DNA from: Haliclona indistincta
Lineage: Eukaryota > Porifera > Demospongiae > Haplosclerida > Chalinidae
Direction: 5' to 3'
Assembly (NCBI GenBank): GCA_964017065.1
Contig: OZ024787.1
Span: forward strand, 5,763,301 to 5,827,300
Length of the DNA: 64,000 nt
Shown here: one piece after another, positions 13,581-26,100 of the stretch
How positions within the stretch are numbered: the stretch's first letter is position 1
Layout of the letters: each line of letters begins with the position of its first letter
Made by a program: the position numbers and the translations under genes
Notes under the pieces: model-generated
What the model was told of the DNA's origin: nothing
Database searches by the model: none
What the model saw: the letters and a program-made list of their open reading frames with translations, nothing else

Positions 13581-16500
13581 TTAGTATTCAGGTGGCGTAT
13601 ACTGTTTTTGCTGATTTGTTGGACTGCTGTCGTAGTCTTCTTGATCGTCATCTTGTTCCGTCATGTCGCCATATCCAGAGGCTTTAACTGATGGGTCACT
13701 GCCTCGAATTATTCGCAATAGAAGAATAACATTCCAAACAATAATAGATATCTAAAGAATGGTTAATTTTTTTAAGTTAGGATATTATACCCCGTTCACA
13801 CTGCACGTTGGAACTGGGCCGAACCGTGCCACACTTTATGATCAAAGTTCTGACACAACCGAACCGTGCTGGAAGCGGCCCACCCATGGTTGGTGTGCCA
13901 CGATGGTGCAGTTCAGTTCAGTTGTACCTCGGTTCAGTTGCGTTCACACTGTCAGAGATTTGCAACCGGGCCGGCCCGGTTCAGTTCGGTTCTAGCGCGT
14001 GTGAACGCGGTATTATATTCAGCAAGTGTACTCACCCAAAGAAGGATAGAGAACAGCGAGAAAGCAACAGTGGATCCCATGCATGTGCGTGTTGATGCAT
14101 CGGTAAAGGAAGCCGTCTGTTTCTGTCTGTACTGATCTGTGATGAAGCAGAATGCTACAAACCACAGAAAGGTCCATAGCCCGTTGACTCCTATGTCTGC
14201 TATTATGAGGATTTTCTTGACCTGTAAGAAAGGTTAAACAGTGTACATTTTCATGTAATAGTAGCACAAACACACTGAACAAACAATGCCAGACTGGGTT
14301 GTAACTCTCTCGTAGACAGTGGCGTAGCCAGAATACTGGTTGAAATGACAATACAATAATGCAGCTTGCTTGCAACAGAAGTGCTTGTCCAGCCTGGGAG
14401 CTATTACAACAAGCTATTTATCTAGCAATGGGTATTTGTACAGATGGTGTTCCAGTAAGCAGTTAGTTTGCCTATCGATGGAGCATTGATCAATGCAAGT
14501 TTCGTGTTAGCCATCAAAGAGCCGTGACTTGACTAAGCACGATCAATTTTTGTAATACTATCTTTAGCTGCATGAAACGTATGAAGCTGAAACTGCTCGT
14601 GCAAGTTCATCTCCTATCTATGTATCAATATCGCCGAGCAATTCTTGAAGGCTGTTTGTTGACATTTTACTGCCAATTTGCACAGTGTACGAAGCTATAG
14701 TGATATCCATACATAGCTTTCCCAAAGATGAACTTGCTTGAGGAGTTTTAGCTTTCACGCAGCTAAAGATAATATTACAAAATTTAAGTTTTCTTTAGTT
14801 TCAACGATTTCACAGCTCCATGACAGATAGCACTGCGAGGCTAAGACTTGCTATAATCAATGCCCATCGATAGGCAAATACACTGGAGCATGTCGGCACA
14901 GTATCCATTGCTGGAAAAGTGGGTCTAGCTGGTGGGGCACTGGACAAATTTGGTGGGGCCTGTGGCCACCTAGGCCCCAGCGTAGCTGCTTGTAGTGATA
15001 TACGCTGACTGCTACACCAGCAGTCAAAAATGTAACATAATTCAGCGTTTTCCGAGATATTGCAATGCTGCACTGTCAAGCTTCACATGCATGCGTGATC
15101 GAAACTCTGCTTGTGAGAAAAAAAGCTGTGTACACCTGCAGAAAATTTATAAGTAGACATCTCCTTTTACCATGATATGAACTGCCTAGCTGTCACAAGA
15201 GCTCTAAGAGCTACATCCGTTCCTCTTGAGATCACATTGTGCAGGCATAGTCTTCGTTTACAGTCAGCCGTTGATAGTTGATTGTTGCAAAATCTTAGAA
15301 AACCGCTGTTCCTAAGATTTTGATTACAAATTGTGGCTCAGTTTTTGTTCAGCTTGGTCCTAATGCACTATGCGTATTAGCATTGAGCACTGCAACTAAA
15401 TTCACCATAGCACGTAACAGAATATTCTACATTCAAACAAACTCTTCACAAACTTTGAATATTCCACATTCTATTCTACAAACTATTCTACATTCTATTC
15501 TACAAACTATTCAAACAAACTTTGAATATTCTACATTCAAAACCTTTCATGCTCATGCTTGTGTACATGCTAATAGCTGTACAGCAGCAGAGAAACAGAC
15601 ATAAAATCATACACAATTAAATTCACAATATTTTGTTAACCCTTCACAAGCGACGGGCGACTATAGTTGCCTAGCAAGTTTGACGTCACCGGAAGTGGGC
15701 GTTAAAATTCGAAGATAGTTTATTTACCTATAGACCAAATACAGCTATGTGGGGTGTGATGGCGAGCCCTGCGGCCCCGCATAGCAGAGCTATGGCGGGA
15801 TTACCTAGCACCACTGGGTCTCCACGGGCTTCTTGACATAAAAAGCAGCCATACATGCACTAACTTTGTCTCACACGTGCTGTTTTGACCAAAGAAGCGG
15901 CGTTTTTTTTGCTCCAGTGAGAGTGATTCTAGCACACGACAGTTGGTAGATCGTCAAGTGGGCGTGGTTAACTGCAATTGTCATTGACAACAAGCCCGCA
16001 CGTTGTGTAAGTTGATTTCGCATATTAACAGTGATCACAGCGCTATAGTTTGTCTGTCTAATGGTTGCAAAGGTTAGTAATTCACAGTAACAGAGGCTAG
16101 AATTGCTGTCCGCACTTGAAGGGTTAAAATGTCAATTTAGTTTCCACCATTAGAGTTTTGTGCTGTAAAAAATCCATACCTTAGCAGTTATCTTCAGTAG
16201 CACTATAGTATAACAGGTATTCATGTGGTTAATTTTTCATTTTAGTTTGCAAGAATGAAATCTTATAGCGATTATGCATTGCTCACGATAATATATGAGA
16301 AAGCTCTGAGGCTACCAAATCCAGTCAGAGTCACATCCGGCGACTAAAATCTAAATTCTGCTTCTTGTGTGCAAAACAAAACTTCATATGTACCAGCTAT
16401 ACGGTATACCAATATATCCGCTATACCAAATACATGTAGATAATACTGGTAGCATGGACTCACCATGATGGTCTCAGAATAATCAATGACCACTATCATG

Positions 16501-17013
16501 ACATCTTTCACCAGAAATGACAGGCAGATGAAAAATGCCAATACACCGATAGCAATACCAAAACTGCAGGCATTGGAACCGTTCAACACGCATCCAGCAA
16601 CAGGTACAATTCCTTTATCTGACATACAGCCGAATACTATTATTGAAAAGAGCTGATGCAGATGTGTGCAAGTAAGAATAAAGAAGAAAAACGAATCATT
16701 TAGGACAATAATTGACTGATTATTCAATAATGCAAACAAGAAAGTAAGTGACAATAATAATGTTGATGCCTAAATGATACCTAGAAAGTACATATTGAAG
16801 TTTGCTTTGCATTGAGATGATTACACATTGGACAAAACTTTAGTATTGATTTTTGATAATACAAACATACAGCTATTATTTATTTACAAACTGAAATACA
16901 GGAACTCTCACCATGCCAGCCAGGCGGATATAAACCAGTGGAGACTTAGCCAATTCTATCAGGAGCTTATCTGGAGTGGCATCAGTCCTCATACGCACAT
17001 TGAGAGTCGTCAT
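13581..17013 (-). CDS. Synaptogyrin (MARVEL-domain tetraspan vesicle protein)
   Basis: Synaptogyrin-family tetraspan vesicle protein. Four exons: 17013-16912, 16652-16464, 14221-14036 and 13751-13581, totalling 648 nt, 215 residues, close to the family norm. Blocks seen: LIELAKSPLVYIRLAGM before TM1; LFSIIVFGCMSDKG (TM1); CVLNGSNACSFGIAIGVLAFFICLSFLVKDV (TM2, with the conserved N-x-x-C-x-F/Y-G motif); KKILIIADIGVNGLWTFLWFVAFCFITDQY (TM3); STVAFSLFSILLWISIIVWNVILLLRI (TM4). The cytosolic tail is acidic, with tyrosines (DDQEDYDSS, PPEY at the end). Synaptogyrins act on small secretory and synaptic vesicles but are not limited to neurons. Introns 2 and 3 are filled with repeats. Its start is 142 bp from TRMT1 on the opposite strand. 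Confidence 0.92.
13792..14010. mobile_element. MITE in synaptogyrin intron 3 (GTTCACAC ends)
   Basis: About 215 bp with inverted ends CCGTTCACACTG / GCGTGTGAACGCGG and GC-rich, imperfect internal repeats of GTTCAGTT/GAACCG. The flanking ATTAT on both sides is a possible short duplication. It has no coding capacity. It resembles the elements near 18.7 kb and 48.2 kb, which also begin with TGT(T/C)CACRCTG-like ends. Confidence 0.65.
14419..15010. repeat. Dispersed repeat family A, copy 1
   Basis: Begins CTAGCAATGGGTATTTGTAC. Alignable, in the same orientation, to the stretch starting at 28589. Shared blocks include GAGCATTGATCAATGCAAG, GATATCCATA(C/T) and AGCTTTCCCAAAGATG. It lies in synaptogyrin intron 2, shows no coding frame, and is probably a non-autonomous transposon. 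Confidence 0.75.
15420..15545. repeat. Low-complexity TTCTACATTC / AAACTATTC repeats
   Basis: A simple, imperfect tandem array of ACATTCTATTCTACAAACTATTC-like words in synaptogyrin intron 2. Confidence 0.75.
15638..16128. mobile_element. MITE family B, copy 1 (TTAACCCTTCACAAG ends)
   Basis: About 490 bp, starting TTAACCCTTCACAAGCGAC and ending CACTTGAAGGGTTAA, in synaptogyrin intron 2. An inverted relative lies at about 21.71-22.20 kb and a fragment near 22.20-22.29 kb. Shared blocks include TGCCTAGCAAGTTTGACGTCA and CTCCAGTGAGAGTGATTCTA. It is non-coding. Confidence 0.75.
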
Positions 17014-17155
17014 GATGACTGCAGTAGTACAGATAGTAGGAAGAAAGTCTGATCATCAGCTAGCTGCTAAGCCCTGCAGCCAGTGTAGGCACGTGATCAA
17101 AATTCAAAACCGCCCATTTGACACGCCCATTTGAGCTTCTACCCACGTGCTTTAT
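17014..17155. promoter_or_regulatory. Head-to-head synaptogyrin / TRMT1 promoter
   Basis: Only 142 bp separate the two start codons. It contains CACGTGATC (about 17090) and CCCACGTGC (about 17141) E-boxes, and a repeated CGCCCATTTGA word (17111 and 17124). No TATA box is apparent. Confidence 0.5.
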
Positions 17156-20100
17156 ATGCTTCGTTTATGGTTACAGCGCTGCTTCGCAGACTACAACTGT
17201 TGCAAATTATCTACAGTGGTTGCAATGTCTACAGTTTCTGGCGGTGATCAAAACTTTATAGAAATCAAAGAAGGGAAAGCCAAGATTTTGTTTCCAACTG
17301 AAAACGAAGTTTTCTACAATCCAGTACAACAGCTAAATAGAGACTTGAGGTATTGCAGAACTGTTGAGATGGCTTAAATTTATTGTTTTGCTTTTAGTAT
17401 AGCTGTGATAAAATACTATGGCCAGAATTGCTGGAATCCAGCTGGTGTACGCAAGAAGAAAGGTGGGACATTACAGTACTCGGTGGATACGCAACGAACC
17501 TGTACACTGCAATCCAGTGTGGGACAATCACTGCATCGGGTAACACGGACATGTGTGCTCAAGACAGCTTATTGAGCTCCTTGATCGTTTTGTGCGGCGT
17601 ACAAACGTTTTTTGATGTTGTAGGGCAAGGATGTTATGAAGTCTTGGCATTATCAGTCTAGCCAATAATCTAACAAAAAATCATAACAACAAGCTTGTTC
17701 CCTGCTACTTGGCGGTGTGTCTGTTGTTCTCTATGAAGCGTTGCGGTCTAATAGAATTTTAATTGATGCACTGCACTACACAATAAGCCACCAAAAATAC
17801 AACAAATCAGCAAGGCTCTCCCTGAAATCTTGTCCGCCATTTTATCATTTATATATCACGTGTCACACTGTCACATCTGGCTCGCTACTAGACAGGCATA
17901 ACACCAGAGCATCTTGTTCCAAGCGATTGAAAAGTGTAAGCGATCGACGATCATGCTTAGCGCGCGAATGCGCTCGTACATCATCAATCAATAACAATAA
18001 AAATCGATCGATTTTAATGAATAAATAATTAGCAAAAAATTTCGCGTGCCCTCCCTATTTACCAACCCTAGATCTGCCACTGTTCAAAAGGCACCTGCCA
18101 GAAGAATTTACGACTGTTCGTAGGTGTTTTGGTCTCGGCACTGCTCATGTAAAGGCGCTAGGCGAGTTGAAGAAAGAAAGAAAAAACGAAGATGACGAAA
18201 CTTGATTTTCACTGTTTTCAGGTTTGTCACTTTAGTGACCATTTCGAGCAATCTCCTTGTTACTGTAAGATGGGGCAATGCCAGCTAGAAAGCAGATCTA
18301 AGTGTCTTTGGACGTAAAAAAAAATCATCACCAGGTGAAATATCAGCGTTTGAACGCTAATACATTTATGTAGCCGCCATTTTGTTTTGTTGGCCATCCC
18401 TACCTCCCTAATAATAATAGGTAGTTGAAATATTTTTTCTCTTGACAATGGTGAATTAATTTCACTAAAGTTGACTTCATTTTGTTCAGTTGTAGGAGTT
18501 ATTTTTATTTTGTTCAGGACCTATAAAACCACCAGGATCATTGTGCAAGGGACAACAGGATGAAGATACTAAACATGTCTATGATGTTACTATGAGTGAA
18601 ACAAAGGAGGGCTCAAAACACTGTGATCCATCTAAGGTACTGCAGTAATAGTAAGAGTATAATTGGGCCATGAAAAAGAGCTCCTTTGTAAAATCTATAA
18701 GCAGTAAAATAATAAGGTGTTACTAAAGGTGTGTCCACGCTGGGCAGTGAATGCGCATTGATTCTGATCGAATGCGGTTTGACAGTGTCCACACCTAATG
18801 CGCATTGGTTAATCCGGTTCGAAACCGGATCCTTCTCAATTCACCTCCAGAGGTAGTTTTGAAGTGAATCAATCTGGATCATGCAATTATGCATACAGAT
18901 GAAAGTAGGCGTGCCGTTGCTGCAATGTTGCATGTGGTTCTCTTCAGCAAGGCTTTGCCTGCATGACTGTGGCACTATATCGATGGCTAGCTAAATTACC
19001 AACGCTACAACGACTTTAAAAGCTGTATTGACAAACAACAGACACAAAGCATGCAGTAGGTGTGGCAACCTCAGGGAGAGGATTAATAGCCTTTTGTAAT
19101 AATAGTGTGGATGCGATCGAAATTGATTGGATTCGCATTGGCCAATTTGGAAACTAAACCAGTTTCAATCCGGATCTAGTGTGGACACACCATAACCCTT
19201 TAATTACTAAATTATCTTGCTGAAATTTTAACCTCGTAAATGCTGACCACTTCTCTTGTGAATATCTCGTGTGTCTTTTGTGCTACTGGTCTCAAATTTG
19301 CGTCCTTTTACGCCAGTGAGTAGCCGCAATTGCCCACACTCAAGTCAGTCGATATGCCCCTCCCACTTCGAAAGTGAAGCCGATAAAGTGCAACGACCTC
19401 GTCAAATTTTGCTCAAAGTTAGTGCTTTGGGGCTGGATACTGAAAAGTACACACAACTAGCAGTGGTTTTGGTGAGTGCAAAATGTAGTCCAGATCATAG
19501 AGAATGCACGAAAATGTGTTTCCGAGCACCCTGAAGCCATAAAATGTCCAAATTTTCTTGGCAGCCATTTTGTTTTTCTGAAAATGTTGTGGAATTTGCA
19601 CTGAAGCCCATAGAAATGTCGAAGCCAATACGTGTAGTGCAGGGGGCGCGCCGAAAACTGGTCAATTTTTTGCGGTTATTTGTATTCTTCAATTTGGCTC
19701 AATTTTGGGATATTTTAGCACTTTTTCATAAAGTTATGGTGTCTGAAGTATGTATGTCGCCAAAAGGCGACAATAGGGGTTAAAGGGTTAAGCATTTGGT
19801 TGCTCATGAGACATTTAAGAGTCAATGGATGTATTATAACCGGCAAATTAACTCCTTTCAAACTGTTGAACTACAAGTGTTTGAGGCACTACCTATTCCG
19901 TTTGTTTGTTTTTATACCTAGACGCTGTGAGTGATGTGTTATTGTAGTATGGCTGTAGTGCTCCATAAGAAATTATTCATTGTTAGAAACAGTAAACACT
20001 TTAAACTTCACTGTCTACAGTCTACACTAGTTACATGCTCTCTTGCTTCGTCATGGCTCAACAGGTTTTAATATAGTTTGAGTGTGATTATATTCTTGTT

Positions 20101-23100
20101 CTGTTTTCTTAGGTTCAAGGACTATGTGTATTAGAAGCACTTGCTGCTTCAGGTTTGCGATCCATTCGTTATGCTTTGGAGATTCCTACAATTAGCAGTA
20201 TAGTAGCCAATGATTTCAGCGAACAAGCATATGAAAGTATACACCGGAATGTTAAAGAAAATAAAGTTGACCATTTGGTATTTCCTTCTTGTAGAGAAGC
20301 AAGGTTTGTTGTAAATTTTGCATGCCAGGTCTCAATTAGAATTAGCAATAATTATGGGTTAATTCTGTTCTGCAATGGAAATAATTATTATGGTTATTTG
20401 CAGTTATGAAGGTATTGTGAGGTATTGTATTGAAAATTCAGCGCAGATCGCTTTTTTGACATCGGTGATAATTTGCGATTTGCTCAAGGGCATTGTTGGC
20501 TTGGCTTTTCATATACATGCTGCCGGTTGTGTTATCTAGTGGGAAATTTGTTACAGCGATTGTTGGATTGCACGTACATTATGCACCCTCTGATAGTCGT
20601 TGGTTATGTGAAGAAACACGTTATGATGCTTCATAGTTAGAGTTTTGCTCATTGATATTCAATATATTTATAATTATTACCAGAGATAGTTATTGCTATG
20701 TTCTTCTGCAGCATGTTAATGTATGAGCATCGTGACCCTCCTAGCAAGTGGTTTGATGTTGTTGACATAGATCCATATGGGTCACCTAGTAAATTTCTGG
20801 ATGCTACTGTTCAAGCTTGTGCTGATGGTGGTGAGTAATCGAGCGCTGTCAACCCCACATGATAATGTCCAGTACTTTATCACATACAAATCACACATGA
20901 CCTATAATGTATGTGTTAACTTGCATAATTCCTGCACACAGAATCTCTCTTAAAGTACAACTGCCATTACTGTATTTGGCACACCTATGCACCAATTTCC
21001 TAAGAACACTCCTATCAACAAAGCACTTGCCTGGCAATTGTCCAAAAGCATAGTTATGAATACTGTTGCTGTCTTTGTGTGCAGCTTTTTATGCTGGTAT
21101 CTAGCACACAATGCAAAATTAATGTCATTTTGATGCACATTACATTTTTCTTCATTCTGGGGTTAAAGGTACTTTCCTTACTCATTTTAGGACTATTATG
21201 CATAACTTGCACTGATACTGCTGTTCTATGTGGTAATCGCAGTGAAACTGCATTTACCAAATATGGAAGTGTCTCACTGAAGACAAAGTATTGCCATGAG
21301 ATGGTAACTTAAAACTTGTTGTTGGGTAATTGTGTATGCTGTGTTGTTTATAGGCTTTGAGAATTGTGCTATCTTCTCTGGAGAACCATGCAAATCGGTA
21401 CAATCGGTACATTATGCCACTGCTCTCGTGTTCTATTGATTTTTATGTGAGATTTTTTGTGAAGCTTTGTTTTGGCCAATCACAAGCTAAAAAATCAGCA
21501 AGGTAAGCAATTATTTTCACATGCTAGTGAGCTGGTTCTAGTCAAAAAATGTTACCACCTGCACAGGAGCGCATGCAAGCCTTACCAAAGTTATGCATTG
21601 TTAATAAGTTTGGTTTGTTTCAATACTGTTTCTGTAAAATGTTGTGCTTGAAATAATTATGTATATACCATTTATGCAGTAATTTCAGCTAACTATGCAT
21701 AATTTTGTACAGCAATTCTAGCCTCTGTTTCTGTGCATTTTTCTGTGTTAGCCTCTGTTTCTGTGCAACTTTGTAACCATTACACAGACAAACTAGTGCT
21801 GTGATCACTGTTTATGTGTAAAATCAACTAGCACAACGCTTGTTGTCAATGACGAGTGCAGTTAGCCATGGCCACTTGACAATCTACAAACTGCTTTGTG
21901 CTAGAATCACTCTCACTAGAGCGAAAAACGCTGCTTTTTGGTCAAAACAGCATGTATGAGACAAAGTTAGTGCGTGTCTGGGTGCTTTTCATGTCAAGAG
22001 GACCCACCCAGTGATGCTAGGTTTTCGTGCCGTCGCTCTGCTAGGTAAGGCATCCAGTCCTCGCCATGGGCCCACCATCCGACCCCTGCCACCCTATTTC
22101 GCCTATCAGCGAAATAACCTATTTCGAATTTTGACGCCACTTCCTGTGACATCAAACTTGCTAGGCAACAATAGTCGCTTGTGAAGGGTTAAACACACAT
22201 TCTTTGTGAGAGTGTTTTCTCAGCACTCAGAAAGCGGCGTTTTTTGCTCCAGTGAGAGGGATTCTAGCACATGGCAGTTTGTAGATCAAGAGTTCTGGTT
22301 TCATTTATTGCACCTCTGGACGTACTACACTTTTTAATTAATAACTACAACAAATGGTGTCGTTGAAAAATGCACTACCATCATTTGACTCTCCCTCTCT
22401 ACTACCTTAAGTGCTGATGCATAGCTATGGTATAAATATCTTTAATGATTGATTATCAATGTCATCTTAGAAACCAAAATTATAGAAGTTTTATCTCGGA
22501 GTTGCTCAGAGATTGCTTACAATAGACTCACCTAGTGATAGCTACTGATTATACAGAAAAGCTACATTTTGGATGTCAGAGGTTTCAGTATTCTGCTTAA
22601 CTGAACAGCAAACTGAGACCTTTGATGCATTCCTGGGTCTTCAAGCCATTGCCACTTTTCACGAACTCTCGCTTAAGGGAGTGCTTTGCTTGTTTTATAT
22701 GATGTCTGTACTGTAGCAAACAGTCAATGGTATACCACTGTGTTGGGTGTGGAAGCTATCATCTGCAACCATTAGGAGTAAGGAGCACAACTGACAAAGG
22801 GTAAGAATATGCAGGATATAATTATGCCTTAATTTTATGTCAATAATAATCACTCATTATATCTTAATACACATGCAGCTAGTTATGTCAGATCATCCAA
22901 ATTATAGAATTTTTGTAGGGAAGCAAAGTATTCTGTAGCCACTGGACCTCCAGTTGATAGAAAGTGTGACCAATGTGGATCAGGATTCAAGGTGTGAATG
23001 TTTGTATACATAATATTTAACCCTCGGCGCATGCGCGAGGGTTACGGTACTTGGTTTGCAATTCGCTGTCCATCGAGCTGCAGAGAACAGCGATCACTTT

Positions 23101-26100
23101 TACGCGCTGGTAAAGTTATGAGATGATAAGCACCGCAAGGGCTTGCAATTTGACTCGTGGATTTTGCTAAAGTGCTTTCGTTCTCGAGTTATGGCTAGCT
23201 GGCTCACCTTGACGGCCATCTTGGACCTCTCTGACGACAAAATCGCCCATAATTGACTATGTAGGTACTTGTAGATTCCATCTAAACTTCAGGACAGCTA
23301 TAGGGGTGCGTAGATATGTCAATAAAAAGCCTATCAATGGCTACCTACTCGACTCAGTGTTCACGGTCACGCCCACTTGACACACCTTGTCCTGTGGTTC
23401 AGCACTTTGCTGTCTTCTGGTTAGCAGTGCAGTTTCAATAGCAAGTTAGCTGGTTGGCTTTAGCTGCAAAGCTCCTTCTGCAAACCGTAACCAAGACGCT
23501 GACTTTACAATGTGCAACACGCCGAGGGTTTTGTGAAATCTGTTCATTTTATTGTGGTCTTTGAAACCATTTGTAGTCTGCTGAAAGTGTATTGTACTCG
23601 TTGGTATTCAATGTGGTGCTGTGAAAAACTGGACCTACAGTACATACAGTCATAATCATAGAGCCTACAGTACATACAGTCATAATCATAGAGCCTACAG
23701 TACATACAGTCATAATCATAGAGCCTACAGTACATACAGTCATAATCATAGAGCCTACAGTACATACAGTCATAATCATAGAGCCTACAGTACATACAGT
23801 CATAATCATAGAGCCTACAGTACATACAGTCATAATCATAGAGCCTACAGTACATACAGTCATAATCATAGAGCCTACAGTACATACAGTTAAATTGTCG
23901 TAGCCGGGATTCCCTGCCTGAGTGTGTGTATGCGTATGCGATGTCTGCCCTTGCCTAGACCCGGGCTACCTGAGTTTCTGCACAGTGCATGCATGCATAG
24001 GCTCTTGAATGCAAGGCGCTACACGGCAGTCCAAATACGCATGCTGCTACCTACTACCTAGCGTCCGTGAATCGAACCCAGCAATGACCGTGCCCTGCAG
24101 TACTGTCTAGGGCTGCGTGAGTTTGATGCTAGGCACAGGTGGAGTGATTTGAGGGGAGTGTCCACTCCAGGGTCAGTTTTGACCGGCCCAGCTGATTTCT
24201 GTCCCAGTGCCAAGGTGCCCGAATCTCCGGACAGCTTGGTACACTCCCCCAAGGAACTGCTGGCTGCCGTGCCCTTACGTCCGTCTGACGCTTGATGCGT
24301 GCACGGACAAGAGTAAACGTTAAAGTAGCTGTTGGCTTGTAATAAAGGGTGGTACATATATATTGCATATAGTAGCTTATGGTATGCAGTTACAGTTTAA
24401 TGGGCTAGTGGCTCATACAATTAGTATACGATGAGGCAATGGGCCACGGAGCTTTACGTACTGAACAATCTCGGCTACCAGGAAGATGTCTGAGCCTGTA
24501 GCTCCAATGAATACATCCACTCCCTTTCCCATTTGGTCTGTCTTTGAGCGTTTTAGGTTGACCTTGACTACGGTCGGGGCATCCACGTCGTTGATATACA
24601 CATCGCCCCAGGTGAGGTCGAAGGCAGCCTCCGATGGCATGGTAATTTCGCCTGATCGAAAGAAGCCGAAGAAGCACATGGTTGCAGCGGCCCGGAACAT
24701 CGCCGTTACCTGGGGGTGAGAGAGACTGTCCCTTGACCAGATCTGTACTATTTTGCTAAGCAAATCGAGTGTATTCGGTAGGCGAGTCTTGGCACTGTCA
24801 GCTGTATTACTGAAGGCTCTCTCTCTGGCCACACCCACCTGTAGAAGCTTCAAGCGAGGCATCGCGGCAGTTTGGGCTGGTTCTGGGAAGCCACCCATGA
24901 TCTGTGCATGCCGGATAGGTAGGTCTTCAGAGTCGCTGGTGCTAGCCCCTGCACCACCATTTCAGCGCAGAATCGGCACAACAATAATTCGTTAACAGGA
25001 AATGGCTGTGGTACATGATACTTCTCACAAAACAACAAAAAAACGTTTAAGAGCAGCATGATACGTTTTTCTAGTTGAAGTGGCTAACCCACCTAAACAG
25101 TACTGTTATACCGCCTAATCCAATTGGGTGATGTCTATGTTGCCCGTTGTCCAGCAGGGCTGATGTGAGCACTCTGGGGATGGGGGTTGACAGGGTGTTG
25201 TTGGCCTGTGGAAATTTAGAGAGGAATGAAGCCAGTTTGTTTCTGGACAGGTCGTCCGCGAGGTGGTTGTCTACGCCTGATATAATGCATTGCGCTCAAA
25301 CTGAAGTTGAATTGTTCTTCGATGAAGAAGAGGCATCGGAGTAGGTGGCTTAGATGCGCTTTGGAGCTTTTACGACTGGTTATCATGCGAACTGCTGCTT
25401 CGTTATCACAGTGCGCGAGAATTCGCTGCCCTTGCCAGAACCTTCCCCACACTGTGGCTACAATCATGACCGCGAATAGCTCCTTGAATGTCATGCTGAG
25501 ATGGTCGGTGTTAGCCGGCCATTGGAATTGCCACCATTGTGTCTGATCGGACCACGTGCCACAGCCCCATGTTCCTGAGGCTTCTGTAAGAACTCCAGTG
25601 GTTCTGACTGTGAGAGTGGGAAAAAACCTCGGCTGTTCCACGCTGTGGCAAAGGTGCGCCACCATGCCTGATCTGCATGCATTGTTGAGACGGATAAATG
25701 GGGAGGCCGCCGAACTTCCTTTCAACAGGTCAATCATCCGGCGGATGAAGGTTCTGCCAGGCCGGATCACCTTGGCTGCGTGCTGGAGAGTACCGATCAG
25801 GGATTCCAATTCCCGCTTTAAGCAAAATCTTCTTGTCGACCACTGGCGGAAGGTACGTCATAGCCTTATTAGTTTGTCTGTTGGGAGGTACGGTTCCCTG
25901 TAGTTGTATCAAAGTCGATTCCTAAGAAACAGATTCTCGTGGCTGGCCCTTGCGTTTTCTCCGGTGCCAGCGTTACTCCTAGGGCCTCACACTCGTGTTC
26001 CAGAATGGACAGTGCATTTGCGCAGTGGCTGGTGGTCCGATGATTATAAAATCGTCTAGGTAGTGGTCGACGCTGTGGGCACCTTGCTGCCGTGCACACC

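Noticed and set aside
23632..23890. CRISPR-like array of 30-bp repeats
   Set aside because: Units are directly adjacent with no unique spacers, in an animal intron. It is a minisatellite. Long open frames through it on both strands come only from the period being a multiple of three.
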